Origin: Ginkgo biloba
Lineage: Eukaryota > Streptophyta > Ginkgoopsida > Ginkgoales > Ginkgoaceae
Reading direction: 5' to 3'
Length of the DNA stretch: 15,113 nt
Assembly (NCBI GenBank): GCA_024626585.1
Contig: JANKJI010000002.1
Location: forward strand, 173,715,449-173,730,561
Shown: piece by piece, positions 10,601-15,113 of the stretch
How positions within the stretch are numbered: position 1 is the stretch's first letter
How the letters are laid out: each line of letters starts with the position of its first letter
Translations under genes and position numbers: made by a program
The notes under the pieces: model-generated
What the model was told of the DNA's origin: nothing
Database searches by the model: none
What the model saw: the letters and a program-made list of their open reading frames with translations, nothing else

Positions 10601-10941
10601 GCGTATCCATCGCATTGGTCAAACAAAAAAAGTTTGTGTCAGGCGTTTCATTGTGAAGGTAATTTTCAAGAACACTGAAATTATATTGTATTGTGTATTC
10701 CTCTGCTCAGTCTGCACCCATTTGCATTCCTTCACTATTGTCATGTGGTCAGCATTTGTAACCAAATGAATGATTTAAAAAATAAAAATAAAAACCTGTA
10801 TTTGTCATTGGTGTGTAGGGTACTGTAGAAGAAAGGATGCAGCAAGTTCAAGCTCGCAAGCAGCGGATGATTGCCGGAGCATTAACAGATCAAGAGGTCC
10901 GCAGTGCAAGGATTGAGGAGCTTAAAATGCTGTTTAGATAG
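1582..10941 (+). CDS. RAD5A: RAD5A-like SNF2/RING DNA translocase and E3 ubiquitin ligase, 20 coding exons
   Basis: Coding exons: 1582-2217, 2345-2478, 2709-2844, 3561-3614, 3876-4028, 4153-4304, 4404-4488, 4645-4929, 5114-5260, 5397-5552, 5636-5703, 7198-7320, 7402-7501, 7618-7730, 8077-8355, 8465-8665, 9600-9693, 9790-9861, 10560-10658, 10819-10941. They join in frame to 3210 nt (1069 residues plus TAG), and every intron is GT...AG. The start is the first ATG after an in-frame TGA at 1528. From it, the spacing to the [14 protein letters not shown] motif equals that in Arabidopsis RAD5A as I remember it. That protein is about 1029 residues, so the length fits. Domains in order: UBA-like N-terminus, HIRAN (~146-252), SNF2 lobe 1 (~375-705), C3HC4 RING (834-873), helicase lobe 2 (~895-1040). 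Known for the family: a nuclear factor for error-free post-replication repair that promotes PCNA polyubiquitination and fork regression and supports recombination. All key motifs are intact. Exon edges come from reading frame, splice sites and remembered homology, not from transcripts. The plant paralogue RAD5B is the main alternative; the near-colinear match to RAD5A makes it less likely. Confidence 0.95.
1603..1731 (+). other. UBA-like N-terminal segment of the RAD5A-like protein
   Basis: Residues ~8-50 form a compact, probably helical segment. It holds [19 protein letters not shown] (13-31), then a [14 protein letters not shown] stretch. The pattern of an AL pair followed by N-D-x-x-A-A-I-N resembles UBA/CUE-like ubiquitin-binding folds. 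It is also strongly conserved in plant RAD5A as I remember it. Ubiquitin binding by this segment is inferred from the pattern only. Residues ~50-145 that follow are rich in Ser, Thr, Asn, Gly and Pro, with no recognisable domain, and are probably a disordered linker. Confidence 0.6.
2017..2466 (+). other. HIRAN domain (exons 1-2)
   Basis: Residues ~146-252, split by intron 1 (2218-2344). The domain opens with [11 protein letters not shown] (E148, W149, W150). It continues through the [17 protein letters not shown] strand region and the [16 protein letters not shown] motif, which is rebuilt only after splicing at 2217/2345. It ends near the [20 protein letters not shown] helix. In human HLTF, HIRAN binds the 3'-OH end of single-stranded DNA and supports fork regression. 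The same role here is inferred from family membership. Confidence 0.85.
2845..3560 (+). other. Intron 3 (716 nt)
   Basis: Donor GTAAGA follows GKEPFQK, and the acceptor TTCTAG precedes the AEFTPED exon. The phase is 0. The intron is T-rich, with no coding potential recognised. It contains the 39-nt tandem duplication at 3102-3179. Confidence 0.85.
3102..3179 (+). repeat. 39-nt tandem duplication in intron 3
   Basis: Two adjacent 39-nt copies (3102-3140 and 3141-3179) differ at a single base (A versus G near the 3' end). Such near-identity suggests a recent local duplication. Each copy contains a TTATTTTCCAG string that looks like a 3' splice site, so the event duplicated a decoy acceptor some 440 and 400 nt upstream of the true acceptor of exon 4. 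Confidence 0.9.
4153..7501 (+). other. SNF2 ATPase lobe 1 (exons 6-13)
   Basis: Residues ~372-743. The lobe opens with [13 protein letters not shown] (382-394). Motif I (Walker A) is DAMGLGKT, with G457, K460 and T461. Motif Ia is [13 protein letters not shown] (532-544). Motif II is DEAH (613-616) within [10 protein letters not shown]. Motif III is LTGTP (640-644), followed by [11 protein letters not shown] across the exon 10/11 junction. LRRTK (698-702) closes the conserved block. About 65 residues rich in Ser, Gln, Asn and Lys lie between motifs I and Ia; this loop varies between RAD5A proteins. The Walker lysine and the DEAH acidic pair are intact, so ATPase activity is expected. Intron 11 (1494 nt) splits the WGNWGWWYKL segment. 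Confidence 0.95.
5704..7197 (+). other. Intron 11 (1494 nt), possibly enlarged by old insertions
   Basis: This is the longest intron. Donor GTATGC is at 5704, and the acceptor GTCCAG ends at 7197. It splits a Trp codon in the conserved GWW motif (phase 2). Parts of the interior (about 5880-6500 and 6800-6900) are purine-richer than the typical T-rich intron sequence here. Short directly repeated strings around AGTTTGAAC occur near 5989 and 6021. About 25 codons at 6820-6900 read open as a charged peptide, but I recognise no family. Inserted DNA is plausible, yet I found no terminal repeats or target duplication. Confidence 0.7.
7731..8076 (+). other. Intron 14 (346 nt) with nested inverted repeat
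   Basis: The intron separates HPFLVM from SRGDTQQY (phase 2). It carries two nested complementary pairs: an inner CCTCTGT/ACAGAGG pair (7887-7893 with 7903-7909, 9-nt loop) and an outer AACAATT/AATTGTT pair (7866-7872 with 7913-7919). Together they could fold into an RNA hairpin with an asymmetric internal loop. No gene is seen. Confidence 0.75.
8234..8353 (+). other. C3HC4 RING finger, wholly within exon 15
   Basis: Eight ligands are visible: C834, C837, C849, H851, C854, C857, C870 and C873, with spacing C-x2-C-x11-C-x-H-x2-C-x2-C-x12-C-x2-C. Motif text includes [24 protein letters not shown] and CPIC. The placement between the two helicase lobes is diagnostic of the RAD5/HLTF/SHPRH class of SNF2 proteins. 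I864-type hydrophobics and the E2-facing ICL are present, so E3 activity with a UBC13-type E2 is expected from family knowledge. The donor of intron 15 follows directly (8356), so the zinc site ends almost exactly at an exon edge. Confidence 0.95.
8666..9599 (+). other. Intron 16 (934 nt)
   Basis: Donor GTGAGA is at 8666, and the acceptor GATTGCAG ends at 9599 (phase 2). The stretch at ~8780-9330 is less T-rich than ordinary intron DNA in this gene and may include an old insertion. A short direct repeat CTGTTAAT lies at 8926 and 8939. Open frames at 8950-9135, 9132-9344 and 9227-9577 resemble no protein known to me and are ignored. Confidence 0.7.
9862..10559 (+). other. Intron 18 (698 nt), AT-rich
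   Basis: Donor GTGAGT is at 9862. The acceptor ends in GGTAAAAAG at 10559, a purine-rich 3' splice site preceded by a T-rich tract at 10538-10550. It joins SNVFLL to DPWWNP in phase 0. Positions ~10200-10500 are extremely AT-rich. No gene or named repeat is seen. Confidence 0.8.
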
Positions 10942-11718
10942 CAAGCAACTAATTTTGTGGCTGCCATAAGCTGCCACATGATTTTTGATATGTATATTCA
11001 ATTAACAACCGGAAGTGTATCGATATTTTTTTTTGCTGCATTTTTTGTATATTTCCATTGGATGTATTGTTGGATTTGCACGAAATGGATCCCTAGAAAC
11101 AGGGAAGATATAATAACATTTTGTGATTCCTTTGAGAAAGTACAAAGAATTGTATTTTCTTTAGCACAAGATATAAGCAAGTGCCGGTGAGGGCAGATTT
11201 GGGTCGTTGTTAGACGTGCTGTTCACATGATTTCAATACAGACGGTGCAGCCATAGATTGGCTGAGATAATTTCATCGTACAGGAGTTTTAATGGAAAAA
11301 GTTATTTGGTCAAATATTTGGCATTATTTTGATTTCATCTTCAAAAAAATGCCTTTTAGTTGAGTTCCAATGCTTTATAATGTCATATAGGTAAGTTGGA
11401 ACGAGTTACACCACCGTCAACTTCCGATGGGAGCATGCTATGTTAGAGGTGATACTAATAGGTTAACTATTATTTTATGTTATGGTTTTGTGGAAAGGTT
11501 AACAAGGCGTAGATTGATAGAGGCCCTTTTAAAAAAAAAAAAAAGCTGTGTGTGGCAATTCTTTATTTTTAACAAAATTCCATTTGGAAAAAAAATTATA
11601 GAAATAAAAAGTATATTCTTGGTGATTATGATTCTTTTTCTTTGCCCCACTTTAGAGGGGTGTGGCATTGTATAGATTAGTTTGTTTATCTTATTTGGAG
11701 GGTTTGATGTAATGTTGT
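10942..11718 (+). other. 3' UTR and downstream flank of the RAD5A-like gene
   Basis: The UTR starts after the TAG at 10939-10941. No canonical AATAAA appears until 11603-11608. Plant genes often use weaker signals, so the cleavage site cannot be placed. A poly-A tract lies at ~11530-11543. An 82-codon ATG frame at 11427-11675 runs through that A-tract as a lysine run and resembles no protein known to me, so I do not call it a gene. Confidence 0.55.
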
Positions 11719-11719
11719 G

Positions 11720-11766
11720 TTTAACAACTTCCCATTTTTTATTGTTTCCTTTTGGGAGTTGTTGAA
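11720..11766. repeat. Imperfect inverted repeat downstream of the gene
   Basis: The left arm 11720-11734 pairs with the right arm 11753-11766 over about 14 positions, with one bulged T and one G-T wobble. The 18-nt T-rich loop lies between. It could be a transcript-end hairpin or the remnant of a small element. No function is assigned. Confidence 0.6.
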
Positions 11767-11798
11767 GGTTGAATTTTAAGGAGGGATGCATTTCCCAT

Positions 11799-11872
11799 TT
11801 TAGTCATGCAAAGATAGTTATAAACAATCTCATCCTTAGGATCATATTTAGTCATGCAAAGATAGTTATAAA
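11799..11872. repeat. Spaced direct repeat, 2 x 26 nt
   Basis: Positions 11799-11824 and 11847-11872 are identical over 26 nt, with a 22-nt unrelated spacer (period 48). The second copy is followed by a short AATAGTGT duplication. It is probably a replication-slippage or repeat-derived duplication in intergenic DNA. Confidence 0.85.
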
Positions 11873-12669
11873 TAGTGTAAATAGTGTTTATTTAAAATGA
11901 AAGTAGAACGACCAATAAGTGATTCAAGAAGAAGAGTTTTAAGATGTTTAGGATTAAGGTGACTAGGGTGAAATTTTAGACCCAAATTGACAAAATGTTC
12001 AAGGGGTGGGGTGATGTCATAAGAGCTCAAACCTCTAAAATATCAAAATAATTAGAGATGGAAAATCCTACAAAAGATGCTCAAATAACTAGCCTCATGG
12101 AATTTGAGCCATTAAGAAAAAGAGTGTTGATAAAGATAGAATTTGTGAATGCATCTAAGATGTAGTTGATGTGTTGCCACCCCTTTTGTTATGCGTGTAG
12201 GTGGGTAATACTCAAGGATTGTTTAAAATCTATCCATGTAAAGGTTGTCACAGTGTTGTTGGTCTATAATTGGTTGTATTGTACAATGTATGGAAGAATT
12301 TAATTCTTAGAATATTTTATCTTTTAGCCTTTTGTCATGCATCACACCTTTTCCTAGCATTGCATCTTTTTTTAGGTGTGTCGTGCCTTTTCTTGCCCAT
12401 TGTTGTCAATTTTCCCTACAACGTTATAACTTTTCCTTGCACATTCAAACTTAAGAAAGGAATTTTTGGCACTTTCAATTGAGACATGTGGTTGCATGCA
12501 AAATACTTGCATGTAAACATAGAATCTAAAAACAAAAAATATGATATGGTTAAAATGTAAGATAGATTTTATTATTAAATCTCTCATTTTTGTAAAATCC
12601 AAGGTGAGATTTCGTCTAAGTATGTTCGTACACAAGTGCATGAAATAGTGAATAATGTATCATGAAATT
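11873..12669. other. Intergenic DNA without a recognised gene
   Basis: The composition is purine-rich to ~12130 and T-rich afterwards. The frames at 12270-12482 (+) and 12372-12641 (-) are low-complexity and not protein-like. The text has the look of degenerate plant LTR-retrotransposon non-coding sequence, but no gag, protease, reverse transcriptase or integrase motif is visible. Confidence 0.45.
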
Positions 12670-14782
12670 GGGGGGTATTTGTTACAGAACCATATTATTG
12701 TAACAAGATGTTGTTTGTGGATCTTGAATTAACATTTTGGGTAGATTAGGTCAAAGTAGCAATAAGTGTGCCTAGTTGTTATTAATAAAACATGTCGTCT
12801 TTTAGTTGTTAATAGGTTTGTTCCACTATTGATCCTCTCCTGGCTCCTTAATACTTAGAACTAGTCATCACCACCCTATATTTAGTTTGGACCCCTCTTG
12901 ATCATTTTATTTTCTTACTTATTTCATCCATTGTGTATTTTTTTTCACAATGGGGCCCATGTTGCCTATTGCACCTAACATCATTTATAAGAATGCCCTC
13001 TAATGATATATTGTTAGAGGATGTGCCCTTATGCAATGATCCTCTACGATTGTGTGTTATTTTACAACATCGATCATTTTTGAAAAAAAAATTAAAATTT
13101 TGAGAGAATTCTAAACACCTTGTCTATTTTCTAGACAGACGAGGTTACCTTTGTGTCTTCTTGCATGGATGCATGTAATTCTTGTAGGGGCCTTATTGGC
13201 TAGCATCTCCTCCTTATATTTGTTTTATAAGCCCCAAAAAGGCTCAAGGGAGGGGAGGTAATTGGTTCATTCTAGGGTTATGTTGCCAAATTTTTGTTGC
13301 AAGCTCTTCTCATAAGCTTTATCACAATAGCTCATCTTTGGTTTTCTAGTCCTTATCCTCTATTTTGTCTTCATTTTGGATTTCTCATCCTATTGCAATC
13401 TCTTTAGGTTTGTTGTCCTCAAGTCCTTCCCTTGCATTGAACCCTATGTTCTCATTCATATCCAATTCTTGGACCAACGGGTTAGAGGACTTCTTCAGGT
13501 TCATTTGTTCTCTCTCCATCTTTGGATTTTGGTGTTGAGTTTGGATTCGAAGGAGGGAACTCATGGGAGGAACGATGGCATATTTAGTATTGCTCAATTG
13601 GTTTGATAACCCCCATTGCCCCAAAATCCAAGTATGACCATTTTTAACTTGAATTTATATTCTTTCTTTATTTTAAAAAGGAAATTTGAAAAGTTTAAAA
13701 AGGAGTATTTGGAATTGAGCTTATGTAAATCTAAAAGGAGTCATTTATTAGGATTTTGATTAGGATTACATATACCAATCCCTAGTTGCTATCCTACAAG
13801 TTTCATTAGGAATAAAATCCAGTTGTTCGTTGGATTTCAATCCTCTCATTATCCTCATTTGATAGCCATGTCCATTTTGGAAGGAGAGACCATCTTCATT
13901 GGTCTTCACTTCCTCCATTCCTTGTGGGATTGCACCTCCTTTTAGGGTTGCTTGTCAATTTCTTGGCTTGGTTTTAGATTTGCTTTATATTTGTATGGAA
14001 AGGAAAAGACTGCATTTATTTGTCCTTAATTTCATGTTTGAATAGTAGCCAAAAATTAGATTTCCCAATCTAATTTTCATCTACCTTGACCCTTTTTACG
14101 ATGCACATTCATTACACATAGGGTTCTTGTTGCTCAAAAGGGATTTCTTACCCTTCTTGTCGCTTTTCATGTCAAATTCTCTTATTTTTTGGAATGCCTG
14201 ACAACAATATTACTTGTCCTATTGTTGGTAGTGTGGTCATTTGCTATCCCATTTTTAGCAATGCATTGCTCATTGTCCTACTCCAGGCAACAAGCTACTT
14301 GTTGCCCTACTATTAGTGGGGTTGTTCCTTGTTGTTCTAAAGTTAAGTTGGGTGGGTTTGGGTGTTTCTTTACTTTATATAAATTGTGTGCTTATTGTAG
14401 AAGAAGGAAAAGAAAAGGGAAAGAAAAATGAAAAGCTTTTGAATTTCTTGACAAGGTGAGAAAAGAAATAAATTGATTATGTTGTGTGTGCAATTGTCAA
14501 AGCCAATGTTGTATATACATTGAATACCATGAATGAATGGATGAGTTGAATTGAATATTTCTATTTTCTTATGAGCATATGTTTTGTATATCTTTCTGTT
14601 ATGCGTTTATACACATTGGTTTATATTGCACAACCACACACAATCGCACATAGTAGCATGCATTAAGGTGTGCGCGTAGGGTGTACGCACCCTTAGTTGT
14701 GATTGGACCAACCCGTGGGGGTCGCATGGGAAGGGGAACTACACTCACGCATATATAGAGTGCTAGAGAAATAAAAATAACA
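12670..14782 (+). mobile_element. Possible degenerate LTR (solo or 3' LTR), boundaries uncertain
   Basis: A run of six Gs (12670-12675) sits just before TGTTACA (12680), which resembles a polypurine tract followed by the TG start of a 3' LTR. TGTTACA is mirrored by TGTAACA at 12699-12705, forming a hairpin. A TTTTATAA box at 13223-13230 with a GC-richer, purine-rich stretch after it could be an LTR promoter and R region. A 30-nt pure purine tract (14399-14428) and an ATAACA ending near 14782 were considered for the far end. I found no matching second LTR, primer-binding site, target duplication or polyprotein in the window. The end given is a guess. Confidence 0.22.
14665..14694. repeat. GC-rich imperfect hairpin
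   Basis: Left arm 14665-14674 and right arm 14686-14694 pair over 9 bp with one bulged T, around an 11-nt loop. It stands out because the surrounding DNA is AT-rich. It may belong to the LTR-like stretch. Confidence 0.5.
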
Positions 14783-15113
14783 AGTGATTTCGAAAGTAGT
14801 GAGTTGAACTTTATTATAAGACTTTATAATGTGGAATTGTATCGCTTATAATGATTAGTAATCTCATCTGAGCATTCAAATCTGAGATACTCGGATTTGA
14901 TCTAGATTTTTACATCACAGTGAACATGCAAACCTGAGCACAAAATCCAAGCTTAACTGGCCAAGGAAAGAGATAAACACCATTGATTTGGGGATGGAAA
15001 TCACACAACCCGTGCTAGAATTTGTGCTAGCCAGAACTTTGAAAACCTTGTAGAAATGACGCAGTAGAGAACAAAATTCATACTATGTTGAAATTTAGTC
15101 CTTAGAAGGGACT
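14783..15113. other. Right-end intergenic DNA with a short palindrome
   Basis: No coding region is recognised. Positions 14877-14899 form a near-perfect palindrome: a 10-bp stem with one G-T pair and an ATA loop, extendable by one A-T pair. A GTGCTAG string is repeated near 15012 and 15024. Confidence 0.5.

Larger units (their letters stand above)
8465..10941 (+). other. Helicase C-terminal lobe (exons 16-20)
   Basis: Residues ~874-1069. Exon 16 carries a conserved [12 protein letters not shown] segment and then motif [17 protein letters not shown]. Exon 17 gives [17 protein letters not shown]. Exon 18 holds motif [15 protein letters not shown] (978-991). Exon 19 holds the [12 protein letters not shown] block and motif [11 protein letters not shown] (1011-1019), with the arginine finger region intact. 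Exon 20 ends with GTVEERM...QARKQRM and the terminal IEELKMLF motif, one residue (R1069) before TAG. This C-terminus is near-identical to plant RAD5A as I remember it, which argues for a complete 3' end. Confidence 0.93.

Noticed and set aside
11427-11675. 82-codon ATG frame downstream of the gene
   Set aside because: It includes a lysine run encoded by a genomic poly-A tract and has no domain; likely chance.
13376-13624. Opposed frames of 76 and 79 codons
   Set aside because: The two strands mirror each other, neither has a recognisable motif, and the region looks like non-coding repeat sequence.
14376-14383. TATATAAA box
   Set aside because: A perfect TATA match, but no gene follows within the window and such strings are expected in AT-rich DNA.
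14189-14431. 80-codon frame with hydrophobic start and basic end
   Set aside because: It could be mistaken for a small secreted or membrane protein, but the lysine/arginine-rich end comes from a simple purine tract and there is no supporting gene context.
1-15113. tRNA, rRNA, CRISPR or bacterial-type operon
   Set aside because: No cloverleaf, rRNA core or regularly spaced repeat-spacer array is visible, and the gene is a spliced plant nuclear gene.

Overview
The window is nuclear DNA from a land plant. It holds one protein-coding gene on the + strand, split into 20 coding exons, with AT-rich non-coding DNA on both sides. The introns are GT...AG, mostly short and T-rich, and polypyrimidine tracts precede the acceptors. 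The spliced product is a plant-type RAD5A / HLTF-like DNA translocase with a RING finger. The downstream repeat-like DNA and the non-eudicot look of the protein's first residues make me lean towards a gymnosperm or another non-eudicot seed plant. That is a weak inference.

Layout: 1-1304 is an AT-rich upstream region in which I recognise no gene. 1305-1311 is a TATA-like element after a short AC repeat. About 1340-1581 is a probable leader carrying upstream ATGs. 1582-10941 is the RAD5A-like gene, whose 20 exons splice in frame to 3210 nt including the stop (1069 residues). Introns 3, 11, 14, 16 and 18 exceed 300 nt, and intron 11 (1494 nt) is the longest. 10942 to about 11700 is 3' UTR and downstream flank. 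11720-15113 has no supported gene. It holds small hairpins, a spaced direct repeat, and a stretch from about 12680 with some features of a degenerate LTR (G-run before TGTTAC, internal TATA), though no boundaries could be fixed.

The protein order is: UBA-like N-terminus, HIRAN domain, first SNF2 ATPase lobe, C3HC4 RING inserted between the lobes, second helicase lobe. All catalytic and zinc-binding residues I looked for are present, so the gene looks functional. From family knowledge, it should act in error-free DNA damage tolerance: fork remodelling by the ATPase with HIRAN, and polyubiquitination of PCNA through the RING with a UBC13-MMS2 type E2.

I found no previously undescribed system. 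The most interesting point is the 5' leader. An upstream ORF runs across the main start codon and ends in an ATGA overlap with the second in-frame Met, unless a leader intron removes it. Splicing details are the next most useful observations.
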